From: Holosporales bacterium
Lineage (GTDB): Bacteria > Pseudomonadota > Alphaproteobacteria > RUG11792
Direction of reading: 5' to 3'
Length of the DNA: 64,000 nucleotides
Assembly (NCBI GenBank): GCA_031266135.1
Contig: JAISBP010000001.1
Span: 1 to 64,000 of the forward strand
The notes under the pieces are model-generated. The model searched no databases and was not told the origin of the DNA. It worked only from the letters and a program-made list of their open reading frames with translations. The translations under genes and the position numbers were made by a program. This document shows positions 17,521 through 26,000 of the stretch, one piece after another (positions within the stretch are counted from its first letter, which is position 1; each line of letters opens with the position of its first letter).

Positions 17521-18840
17521 ATGTTCTCATCTTTATCACAGAAGCTCATATCCGTCTTCGATGCATTGCGCAAGCGCGGTATCCTGACTGAGGAGATCCT
17601 CGATACCACCATCCGTGAGATCAGGAAGTCTTTGTTGGAGGCAGATGTTGCCCTCAGTGTCACGAAGACGTTTACGGCCAATCTTCGGGAGAGGCTCCTG
17701 GGACAAAAGGCGATCAAGAGTACGACTCCTGAGCAGACGATCGTCAAGGCCGTATACGATGAGATCGTAGTACTACTAGGTGATTCTTCTGAAGCCGATA
17801 ATATCTGCAAGAAAAAATCGATATTATTGGCGGGACTACAGGGGACGGGCAAGACTACCACCGCCGCTAAACTAGCATTTTTATTGAAGTCTAAATTTAA
17901 ACGGAATGTATTGCTGGTCTCTTTGGATACGTACAGACCGGCCGCAATTGATCAGCTGCAGAAGCTCGCCCAGAACAACGGGATTGAGTTCTTTTCGGTA
18001 TCCGATCCGGGAGATCCAATTACCATCGCCAAAGATGCCGTGAAGATAAGTAGGCGGTACGATACGGTGATATACGATACGGCCGGGAGATTACACATCG
18101 ATGCAGACATGATGAATGAAGTGAAGTCGCTGAAACACGTCATCAATCCAGATGAGGTTCTCCTCATCATCGATAGCATGATGGGGCAGGACGCCATCAA
18201 TACGGCCCGAGCATTTCATGAGGCCGTCGATGTGACGGGACTGATCTTGACGCGCATAGATGGGGATGGCCGAGGAGGCGCTGCACTGTCCGCGAAATCC
18301 GTCACTAATTGCCAGATTAAATATATGTGTACAGGAGAGAAAGTTGGTGATATCGAGGTGTTCCACCCCGATCGGATAGCATCACGCATCCTCGATAAGG
18401 GAGATATTTTAAGCTTCGTTGAAAAGGCGATGGATGAAAATACTCTCTCCGAGATCAAGGATATCCCAACCGGGAAGAACTTCGATCTGAACGGGATGGA
18501 GCAATACCTAAAACAGATGGAGAAATTGGGTGGAATAAGCGGATTCCTGAAGTTTATGCCAGGAGTTAAGAAGTTGAACGAACAATTACATAATGCTAAT
18601 ATTTCCGATAACGTAATCAAACGGCAGATTGCGATCATTAGATCTATGACTCAGAAAGAAAGGAAAGATCCAAAAGTCTTGAACGCTTCGAGAAGGCGCA
18701 GGATTGCGGGTGGCTGTGGACAACACGTCTCCGAGGTCAATAGGCTGCTCAAGCAATTCGACCAGGTCAAGATGATGATGTCGAAACTGACCGGTAATCT
18801 CGGACTGATGCAGCAGTTATCCAGTAAATTTTTACGATGA
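17521..18840 (+). CDS. ffh: Signal recognition particle protein (GTPase Ffh)
   Basis: A 439-residue SRP54-type GTPase that binds signal sequences and the 4.5S RNA and targets ribosomes to the membrane. N domain about 1-90; G domain with LLAGLQGTGKTTTAAKLA (P-loop, about 101-118), VSLDTYRPAAIDQL, YDTAGRLHID (G3) and LTRIDGDGRGG (G4); M domain from about 295 with methionine-rich helices (FDLNGMEQYLKQMEKLGG, DQVKMMMSKLTGN). Slightly short at the C-terminus but complete. The stop overlaps the next start (ATGA). Confidence 0.97.
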   Translation: MFSSLSQKLISVFDALRKRGILTEEILDTTIREIRKSLLEADVALSVTKTFTANLRERLLGQKAIKSTTPEQTIVKAVYDEIVVLLGDSSEADNICKKKSILLAGLQGTGKTTTAAKLAFLLKSKFKRNVLLVSLDTYRPAAIDQLQKLAQNNGIEFFSVSDPGDPITIAKDAVKISRRYDTVIYDTAGRLHIDADMMNEVKSLKHVINPDEVLLIIDSMMGQDAINTARAFHEAVDVTGLILTRIDGDGRGGAALSAKSVTNCQIKYMCTGEKVGDIEVFHPDRIASRILDKGDILSFVEKAMDENTLSEIKDIPTGKNFDLNGMEQYLKQMEKLGGISGFLKFMPGVKKLNEQLHNANISDNVIKRQIAIIRSMTQKERKDPKVLNASRRRRIAGGCGQHVSEVNRLLKQFDQVKMMMSKLTGNLGLMQQLSSKFLR

Positions 18841-19403
18841 TGAATATTTTTAAAGTCTGCGTTATTTTATTTTGTGCTAGTCATTCAGTAGAAGCCAATG
18901 TGTTTATATCAAACTACGTATTCACATGGCTCGATAAAGATAAATTATGTGTTGAAGAATATTTAACTAAATCTGTGAATGGAGCATCTCCAAATGCCTA
19001 TGCCGCATATATTCTGGGGATGCTGCATCTAGGTGGTGGAGCATTGGGGAAGGACATCGATAAGGCACGATATTTCATATGGAAGGCGGCGAATCTCGGT
19101 TCTCCGGAGGCCATCAATTCGTTGGGGGATGGGTATTATTCTGGAGATATATTCAGGAAGGATATACCGAAAGCGCTTAAGTGTTATGAAAAGGCGGCAA
19201 AACTAGGATATGGGCCGGCTCAGTTTAATGCCGGTATTGTCCTATTAAAAAATATGCCGAGAACTAAAAATAACTTACGGAAGGCCGTATTTTATCTAGA
19301 CAAAGCATCAAAAAACAGTAATGATTTGGGCGAAATAACGGAATCTGCTTTGAAATACAAGAGAGATGCTCAAAAAGAACTCTCAGCCCTCAAGAAAGAT
19401 TGA
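18837..19403 (+). CDS. Exported Sel1-repeat protein
   Basis: A 188-residue protein with a signal peptide (MMNIFKVCVILFCASHSVEA) and two to three Sel1-like repeats, e.g. AYAAYILGMLHLGGGALGKD, ARYFIWKAANLGSPEAINSL and ALKCYEKAAKLGYGPAQFNA. Sel1 repeats are alpha-solenoid scaffolds and are abundant in host-associated bacteria. It overlaps ffh by four bases and lnt by 38, so it is translationally coupled to housekeeping genes. Whether it acts in the periplasm or on the host cannot be told. Confidence 0.85.
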   Translation: MMNIFKVCVILFCASHSVEANVFISNYVFTWLDKDKLCVEEYLTKSVNGASPNAYAAYILGMLHLGGGALGKDIDKARYFIWKAANLGSPEAINSLGDGYYSGDIFRKDIPKALKCYEKAAKLGYGPAQFNAGIVLLKNMPRTKNNLRKAVFYLDKASKNSNDLGEITESALKYKRDAQKELSALKKD

Positions 19404-20907
19404 GCTATCGTATTTAAGGAAGCATCCAAAGACGAGCGTCCTCATGGCCGGGCTATTGGCCAAGTTCTGCTTCTGCAAGGGCCGGACTTTTCCAATCATT
19501 GCCCTCTGTATGTTCTATGTCTTAATTTACGTTCTGGATGAATTACCTCACAACCACAAGTCTTCAACATTAAAACGAGCCTTTTATATCGGCTTTCTCT
19601 TTGGCCTCAGTTTTTTCGGGAGTACTTTATACTGGATTGCCGAGTCTTTTAAATGTGTTGGATTTGGGAATTACGGATTTATAGCTGTCTTCGTCTTGGT
19701 GGTTTATCTTTCGCTCTACACTGGCATGACGTGTTATTTGACCAAACAATTCATGAGAAACAGAATAACTTTCATTATTTTTTTCTCCATTTTTTGGACG
19801 ATATGTGAATACCTTAGAGGATGGATCTTCACCGGCTTCCCATGGAATTTAGTTGGGTATATAGCGTACGATATTCCATACTTTGCACAGATAGCCGACA
19901 TCATCGGAGCTTACGGTGTCTCGTTTTTGTTTATCCTATCGATATGCCTCATAACATATAAAAAGACCATGATCTACGGAGGATGTACTCTACTTGTACC
20001 GATATTATATGGGGTATATAAAATTGAACTATACGATGGGTATATTACACCTGATCATCCCGATGATATCGTCATCGTCCAGCCATCGATTGCGCAGAAA
20101 GATAAGATGAATCGTTCTAAATCGGCCGAAAATCTGGAGCTTCATTCGGGCCTTTCCAAACTCGATGCAGCTGGCAAAAGGTTAATAATATGGCCAGAGG
20201 CCGGAATCAATGGCTTTGCGAACGATCAGGTGGAGATCAGCAATGCTATAAAGCAGGACAACGTCTTCATCTTAACCGGGACGGATCGTATGGAGACAGA
20301 TCTCAGGCTCTTTAATTCACTCAAAGTCATCGGGAAAGGCGTGATCCTGCCTCAGACATATGATAAGAGGCACCTCCTTCCATTCGGTGAGTTCATTCCG
20401 GAATTTCTACTGGATTTGGGGCTCCGGAAGGTCATCCCGGGCGTCATAAATTATTTACCGGGGACTCAGGGTAGGACGATCAAACTCGATGGCTTCAACC
20501 AATTTGATGTGGTCATATGCTATGAGGCCGTCTTCCCTGGGGAGGTGGTGGACGATCCCGATAGTCAGTGGATATTAAATATAACGAACGATGCGTGGTT
20601 CGGCAATTCGGACGGCCCGAGCCAGCATTTGAAGTCCGTGTGTTTCCGTGCGATTGAGGAGGGGAAGGCGATAGCCCGAGGCGCTAATAACGGTATTTCT
20701 TGCGTCATTGATTGTCACGGTAAAGTGAGGGCAAAACTTGATACCAATATCGTTGGGCGTCTAGAGACACGGATGCCCATGAAGTATCATCAGACCTTCT
20801 TTTCGACCTGTAAAAATAGTACCATCCTTGTGATTCTGTTATTGACGTTTTTACTTACCCTCAAACGGAAGAGACGATGGCGTTCTGAGCACCGAGAAAA
20901 CGGATAA
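19366..20907 (+). CDS. lnt: Apolipoprotein N-acyltransferase
   Basis: A 513-residue inner-membrane enzyme that adds the third acyl chain to lipoproteins. Five to six N-terminal membrane segments are followed by the nitrilase-type domain with the triad Glu278 (WPEAGING), Lys334 (TYDKRHLLPFGEF) and Cys385 (VVICYEAVFPG). A last membrane segment (STILVILLLTFLLTL) and a basic tail close it. The ATG at 19366 lies inside the preceding gene; a later in-frame ATG (MAGLLAKFCF, residue 27) would also give a full core. Presence of lnt implies triacylated lipoproteins and an outer membrane. Confidence 0.95.
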   Translation: MLKKNSQPSRKIELSYLRKHPKTSVLMAGLLAKFCFCKGRTFPIIALCMFYVLIYVLDELPHNHKSSTLKRAFYIGFLFGLSFFGSTLYWIAESFKCVGFGNYGFIAVFVLVVYLSLYTGMTCYLTKQFMRNRITFIIFFSIFWTICEYLRGWIFTGFPWNLVGYIAYDIPYFAQIADIIGAYGVSFLFILSICLITYKKTMIYGGCTLLVPILYGVYKIELYDGYITPDHPDDIVIVQPSIAQKDKMNRSKSAENLELHSGLSKLDAAGKRLIIWPEAGINGFANDQVEISNAIKQDNVFILTGTDRMETDLRLFNSLKVIGKGVILPQTYDKRHLLPFGEFIPEFLLDLGLRKVIPGVINYLPGTQGRTIKLDGFNQFDVVICYEAVFPGEVVDDPDSQWILNITNDAWFGNSDGPSQHLKSVCFRAIEEGKAIARGANNGISCVIDCHGKVRAKLDTNIVGRLETRMPMKYHQTFFSTCKNSTILVILLLTFLLTLKRKRRWRSEHRENG

Positions 20908-21171
20908 CTCCAGCTTCTCTCACTTTACACTCATGGGCGGGACTTTTCGAAATTTTAGTGAGAACTGCAAATCCCTTAGCATGATTCTTAGAGTCAGAAT
21001 TGAAAAAACTAATTGATTGATATTTTTGAAGGAATTTACATCTCTTTTAAGCTCCTGCCGCGTAGAACGATATGTCCATTAACCGCACATACTCCGAATC
21101 AAATCTGATGGAAGTTATTCAATAAGCCTATTGAAAACCAGTATGTTCATGTGTAACATAAAATTCCGTGT
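20908..21171. other. Short intergenic region
   Basis: Between lnt and tRNA-Arg. No gene, repeat or clear terminator seen. Confidence 0.3.
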
Positions 21172-21248
21172 GCGCCCATAGCTCAATTGGATAGAGCGTC
21201 AGACTACGGATCTGAAGGCTGAGAGTTCGAGTCTTTCTGGGCGCGCCA
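21172..21248 (+). tRNA. tRNA-Arg(ACG), CCA encoded
   Basis: Folds as a complete cloverleaf: acceptor GCGCCCA/TGGGCGC, D arm GCTC...GAGC, anticodon stem TCAGA/TCTGA with loop CTACGGA (anticodon ACG), T arm with TTCGAGT, and 3' GCCA. The ACG anticodon is normally edited to ICG and reads CGU, CGC and CGA. Confidence 0.95.
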
Positions 21249-21289
21249 TATATATGGTCGTTGTAACGTGATTTAAAGGATTTTGACTG

Positions 21290-22360
21290 GTGAATGTTAT
21301 GTCCGTATTGAGAATGCTCGTCGTGAGTTTGGTATCGATATCGGTTGGGTATACCAGTCAGGTATACCAGGCCATGGCGGGCGCCCCTTCCCAAATGCAG
21401 GGTCAAGGTATGCCAGATAATGATCCCGGCTTCGATGTGGAAGTTTACGTCCAAGAAAATGGGAATTTAGTAAAACGACATATCAATCAGAGTATCCTTA
21501 GGAAGGCACTTGTAGTTTTCATCGGGGAAGGATGTCCACACTGTGAAAGATTTCTTTCGGAGTTTGCGCAACATTATAGGCGTATAACGAACGAAGGAGT
21601 CGTGACTGTGTTTATTCGTATTCCGTCAATCTCTGATCTACAGGCAGGTAGAATACCTACAATGCAGGAATACGACAGTGCAGTATCAGAGGTTAGGGTA
21701 GTAGGCGCGCCTTCCAACACGATCAAGGTATTTCTGTTGGCAGATTACCCGTCTTTAATGAGGGTGGGGATTACTGCCATTCCAGTCGGCTTCATCGTAA
21801 ACCATAGCAAACAGCGCCTAAAGATGGAGGGAGATACCTTATTTCAGAAGACTGACTTTTCAGATGATTCTGTCTTACAGTCATTTTTAGAGTATTTCAA
21901 AGGGAATGAAGAATCTGATCAAGGTAAGTATACAGAAAGAGATGAGCAAGAAGATGGTGCTACACATATAAAAGGATCGAGTGGAACACATCATGGTAGT
22001 TCATCGGGATCGACGCATCATGGAGTGAACCTGAATGAAGCCAAGAAATTTACTAATATGCTAAACGACGGTCATTTCGATTGTCAACTGCTTGAGCAGG
22101 AGAAAGCGAAACCAGTATGTCCTGAACAGAAGCCGGTATGCCAATGGCAGAGGCCAATATGCAAGGAACATAAACAAGTATGTCCTGAGCCAAAGCCAGT
22201 ATGCAAGTGGCAGAAGCCAATATGCAAGGAGAAGAACCCGGTACATCATGAGCAGAAATCAGTATGTCCAGTGCCGAATCAATCATATCATGAGCAGAAA
22301 TCGGCATGTCCGGAACCGAAACAAAAACGCAAGTGTGTATGCTATGTCGTTGATGGTTGA
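21290..22360 (+). CDS. Exported thioredoxin-fold protein with Cys-rich repeat tail
   Basis: A 356-residue protein. Residues 1-30 are a signal peptide. A thioredoxin-like domain follows (about 48-205) with the redox pair Cys82-Pro-His-Cys85 in IGEGCPHCERF and a cis-proline loop ITAIPVGFIV. From about 215 the chain is low-complexity (GSSGTHHGSSSGSTHHG) and from about 260 it turns into cysteine/proline/lysine repeats of about 21 residues (KPVCPEQKPVCQWQRPICKE, then a second near-copy, then decaying ones). The tail is built from a DNA repeat of period 63 bp. The CPHC pair suggests a disulphide exchange role in the periplasm or outside; the tail could be its substrate or a metal-binding region. 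It overlaps mrdA by four bases. Confidence 0.8.
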   Translation: MNVMSVLRMLVVSLVSISVGYTSQVYQAMAGAPSQMQGQGMPDNDPGFDVEVYVQENGNLVKRHINQSILRKALVVFIGEGCPHCERFLSEFAQHYRRITNEGVVTVFIRIPSISDLQAGRIPTMQEYDSAVSEVRVVGAPSNTIKVFLLADYPSLMRVGITAIPVGFIVNHSKQRLKMEGDTLFQKTDFSDDSVLQSFLEYFKGNEESDQGKYTERDEQEDGATHIKGSSGTHHGSSSGSTHHGVNLNEAKKFTNMLNDGHFDCQLLEQEKAKPVCPEQKPVCQWQRPICKEHKQVCPEPKPVCKWQKPICKEKNPVHHEQKSVCPVPNQSYHEQKSACPEPKQKRKCVCYVVDG

Positions 22361-24183
22361 TGGGCAGAAAACGAGAAGAAAAGAGACTCATTACTAGACG
22401 CACTTTTCTCTTCGCCGGTATCAAGATATTCCTCGGAATGGCAATAGTTTCGAGGTTGTTTTATCTGCAGATCTTCAAGTTTTCTCATTATAAACTATTG
22501 TCCGATAAGAATAGATTAGTCCTCAAAAGAATATTGCCATCCAGAGGGAATATTTTCGATGCCTCCGGTAAGCTATTGGCCAGTAATAAATTCACTTATT
22601 CAGCGATATTGGATGTCTTGGAAATACCTCAGCAGGATAGGGCCAGCATCATCAAGCGTATAATTAAGGATAGGAGCCTGGATCCTAAGACTGCAGATGA
22701 TTTGATGAATATACCGGAAGTGATCAATAGAAATAACAGACTCGTTTTATTGCAGGAAGATTTAAGTTGGGATGAATTAGCTGGATACTATGTTATGGCA
22801 TCATCAATGCAGGGGATCGTCATCGAAAAGGTACGTTCTAGGACATACTTATTTCCAGAAGCACTATCTCATATCACCGGATATATCGGCGCTCCAACCA
22901 AAGAACAGGTCACTGAATCCGATAATATAGCCCTTTCATTACCGATGGTCAAAGTCGGCAAGAATTGTATTGAACAACAATACGAAGAAGAGCTATTCGG
23001 AAAGATCGGTGTACAGTGCGTCGAGGTGAATTCCAGGAGACAATTGGTGAGATGTGTCAGTGAAACTGATAGTATACCGGGCGATGATATCCACCTCACG
23101 ATAAACCTAGATCTGCAACTCGAAGTATATAAGATACTATCACAGCACGAGAGTGCATCATGTGTGGTGATGGATGTAAATACTGGAGCCATCTTGGCTT
23201 TTGTTTCGTATCCTGGGTACGACACCAATATATTCACCAAGAAAATAGATCCCAAGACATTGGAAGAACTGTATAATAACCCGTTTAAACCAATTATCAA
23301 CAAGGTTATTGCTGGATTATACGCACCAGGTTCCGCCTTTAAGATGATGACGGGACTGGCCGGATTGAGTGCGGGCGTCATAACCAAGCACACAAGATTC
23401 CATTGCTCTGGGGTCCATAAATTAGATTCCCATAAATTTCACTGTTGGAAATGGAAGTATAATGGACATGGGTATATCGATCTCAGAAGAGCCATTTCTG
23501 AATCATGCGATGTTTATTTTTACAATTTAGCCGAAAAGATTGGACCAGACATTATCGCTCGAACCGCAAATGATTTTGGACTGGGGTTTAAGACAGGTAT
23601 CGATCTTCCCGGAGAGAAAGCCGGATTAATCCCAACGAAGGAGTGGAAGAAAGAAAGAAAAGGGCAGAGCTGGACCAAAGGCGATACATTGAATATGGCG
23701 ATAGGACAGGGTTTCGACCTAACGACACCTCTTCAACTAACCAGGATGATCGCGATCTTGGTCAATGGACTTAATCCCATTACACCGGTCCTCCGTAAGA
23801 GTAAAGAGACCCTTTCGCCAGAGAAGCTCAAATACAAGCCAGAGCATGTCGAGTTGATATTGGACGGTATGTATGATGTCGTTAACTCCAGTACGGGGAC
23901 CGCCAGGTTCTCAGCGATTGATGATGAAGACTTTGAGATGGCCGGGAAAACCGGAAGCTCACAGGTATATCATATTACTGAAAGCCAGAGGCAGGCAGGG
24001 AAGACCGTATCGGATGATTACTGGATGAAGGAACACGCCGTTTTTGTTGGATATGCCCCGGCCGATGATCCCAAATTCGCGGTAACTGTTCTGGTGGAAC
24101 ACGGAGGCGGTGGGGCAAAAACTGCTGCCCCTATCGCTAGGGATGTTCTGGGAGCTACTAGGTCTTGCTCACTGCGGCGATGA
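22357..24183 (+). CDS. mrdA: Penicillin-binding protein 2 (elongation transpeptidase)
   Basis: A 608-residue class B PBP of the elongasome. N-terminal membrane anchor (about 15-40), dimerisation region, then the transpeptidase domain with Ser326 (PGSAFKMM, SxxK), SCDVYFYN (SxN-type motif) and Lys531 in AGKTGSSQV. PBP2 cross-links side-wall peptidoglycan with RodA; rodA is not in the window. Together with murA, dacA and mrcA it shows that the organism still builds a cell wall. Confidence 0.95.
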   Translation: MMGRKREEKRLITRRTFLFAGIKIFLGMAIVSRLFYLQIFKFSHYKLLSDKNRLVLKRILPSRGNIFDASGKLLASNKFTYSAILDVLEIPQQDRASIIKRIIKDRSLDPKTADDLMNIPEVINRNNRLVLLQEDLSWDELAGYYVMASSMQGIVIEKVRSRTYLFPEALSHITGYIGAPTKEQVTESDNIALSLPMVKVGKNCIEQQYEEELFGKIGVQCVEVNSRRQLVRCVSETDSIPGDDIHLTINLDLQLEVYKILSQHESASCVVMDVNTGAILAFVSYPGYDTNIFTKKIDPKTLEELYNNPFKPIINKVIAGLYAPGSAFKMMTGLAGLSAGVITKHTRFHCSGVHKLDSHKFHCWKWKYNGHGYIDLRRAISESCDVYFYNLAEKIGPDIIARTANDFGLGFKTGIDLPGEKAGLIPTKEWKKERKGQSWTKGDTLNMAIGQGFDLTTPLQLTRMIAILVNGLNPITPVLRKSKETLSPEKLKYKPEHVELILDGMYDVVNSSTGTARFSAIDDEDFEMAGKTGSSQVYHITESQRQAGKTVSDDYWMKEHAVFVGYAPADDPKFAVTVLVEHGGGGAKTAAPIARDVLGATRSCSLRR

Positions 24184-24221
24184 GGCTATCCCTTCTGCAC
24201 TGGGGTTGGGATGCCCAGCCG

Positions 24222-25904
24222 CTAGGGGATGTATTTGTCAGCGCGGACGTAGTAAAAATTGATTCCCACACTGTTCCCCTGATCCTGTGGTGGAATCCTG
24301 CACGTGGTGACGCTACTATCGGCCGCGTGCTGCCATGTTCCGTCTGGCATCAGCATCCACGTCGTGTAGTGGTTGGGATGATGTTGCTGTTCCGCTACTA
24401 GCACGTAGTCGGACCCGCCCACTTTTATTACCGGAGCGAACCCTACTGGAGCGGTATCGCCTATGAGATGGTCAGGGTCGTCAACTATTCCCCGAAGCAG
24501 ATTTAGGATCAAAACAGGAGGGAGATAACGAGTTGTGAGCTTGGCTGTTGCGTTCCTACGTGTGGAGCATTGTCTGCATTTTTTCGGTTTTGCGGACGAT
24601 ATCTCGAGATCTGTTTCCGCTATGGGGGCCTGGCTGAGGCTTGAGATGTATTGACCGTCTGGCCCTTTAAGCGATACCGTGACACGGTTGTTAACCGCTG
24701 ATCGGGTGGAGCTAGTGTGGGTACAACCTTGGAAATGCCTTGTGCTTTCGTCTACGCGGTCGAAATGTAACCTAAACGGCAATCCATCCAATTCAGCCGG
24801 GTGGACGTCGGCTATGAGCATAGCCTGCACTCGGGAACCGTCTTGCCTGGCCTCTGGGCGGGATTTGTAGGCTTTCTTAAAGAATGCCGACATTTCGGAT
24901 GTTTCTAGGACCTCGGTTAGGCAGGAAAGAAATTCACCTGCGTCTAACGACTCTCCTCCGGACCCTGCTGCTACGTGAGATAAATTTGCGACTATCACGT
25001 TCTGGGCACCCAGATCTGTTGGGTTGAGCTGTGGGGTGGGTGGATTGAACGTTTCGAAGAATGGGAGCAGTCTATGGGCTAGGACCTGGATTTCAATCGG
25101 CTTCGGATTTTGCAAAAGCAACTCCTGCCCCAACTGGTTGATGATTTCTCCGGCTTCTCCTTTGAGTTTTAGATTCCCTAGATGTCTGAGGACACAGCAT
25201 ACGGCTTGCAAAGTGGAATTCATGAAACAAGTGCATCCGGGATTCTTTATTCCCCTCACTGTATAATAATTGGGCCTTTTTTTGTGGTATGGCTCCCATG
25301 GGACTACATGCCACCGGCTAGTCGGGTCATTTTTATTCTCTTCTTCTATTGCTTTGGTTAGAGGTGCGAGGGCGTCTGGATGCCCCTGCAACCAACTGAG
25401 TACTTTTGTATCCTTTGCCAACTCTGCCGCGCTATTTTTCAAAATCCGCACCTGGTCTGCCGAGATACCTGGTGTTCGACTAACGATTTGGTTGACACTC
25501 TCGTCGAACTGGAACTGAGATGGTATGCTTTTATTTTGAGCCACCTGTTTGCCCAACTCCATTGATTCATAGACTAAGACTAGGTAAAGGATTTGCGCTA
25601 AATTAAAGGTGGCGCCGGGTTGGTACGGGCTGTTAGGATCGCCGTACGTTTTGGATGGACCTTGCAATACAAATGTGTCGGAGCTTGCGGCCTTAATCGT
25701 CCATCTATTGTCGTATAACAGCTTCCGGGCCGGACTGTCGACGTGAGGATTGAGAAACACCTGTATTGCCAGGCTTACCGAGTACACATTTCCGTCGTTG
25801 ATTGTCGCCTGTGCCAGACATTCGTGGACCGCCTGGCCAGGATCAACCGCCTGTGCTGATCCGATTCCCGCTATAACTGTAAGTACTACTAGTATTCTTT
25901 TCAT
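24222..25904 (-). CDS. Exported ubiquitin-specific protease (C19), copy 1
   Basis: A 560-residue protein with a signal peptide (MKRILVVLTVIAGIGSAQA) and a eukaryote-type USP domain in its C-terminal 350 residues. Cys box: RGIKNPGCTCFMNSTLQAV, catalytic Cys226. His box: NHYTTWMLMPDGTWQHAADS, His512 and Asp529. Between them are the USP segment LPPVLILNLLR and one CxxC (CRQC) of the finger domain. USPs cleave ubiquitin from host proteins; bacteria lack ubiquitin, so the target is the host. Residues 20-200 form a domain of unknown role shared with copy 2 (LTYGDP-like motif). It is expressed from a consensus sigma-70 promoter. G+C looks higher than in the neighbours, suggesting transfer. Confidence 0.88.
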   Translation of the reverse strand: MKRILVVLTVIAGIGSAQAVDPGQAVHECLAQATINDGNVYSVSLAIQVFLNPHVDSPARKLLYDNRWTIKAASSDTFVLQGPSKTYGDPNSPYQPGATFNLAQILYLVLVYESMELGKQVAQNKSIPSQFQFDESVNQIVSRTPGISADQVRILKNSAAELAKDTKVLSWLQGHPDALAPLTKAIEEENKNDPTSRWHVVPWEPYHKKRPNYYTVRGIKNPGCTCFMNSTLQAVCCVLRHLGNLKLKGEAGEIINQLGQELLLQNPKPIEIQVLAHRLLPFFETFNPPTPQLNPTDLGAQNVIVANLSHVAAGSGGESLDAGEFLSCLTEVLETSEMSAFFKKAYKSRPEARQDGSRVQAMLIADVHPAELDGLPFRLHFDRVDESTRHFQGCTHTSSTRSAVNNRVTVSLKGPDGQYISSLSQAPIAETDLEISSAKPKKCRQCSTRRNATAKLTTRYLPPVLILNLLRGIVDDPDHLIGDTAPVGFAPVIKVGGSDYVLVAEQQHHPNHYTTWMLMPDGTWQHAADSSVTTCRIPPQDQGNSVGINFYYVRADKYIP

Positions 25905-25947
25905 GTTCCTGATGAATTGTTTATCTTTTTACCCTTTGCCATCGTTC

Positions 25948-25976
25948 ATTATACCATTTGTTTTCTTTGTTGACAA
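25948..25976 (-). promoter_or_regulatory. Sigma-70 promoter of USP copy 1
   Basis: On the minus strand TTGTCA (25976-25971), a 17-base spacer and TATAAT (25953-25948), about 45 bases before the ATG. The identical arrangement precedes copy 2. Confidence 0.75.
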
Positions 25977-26000
25977 GTTATACTTGATTTTAGAATTCTA

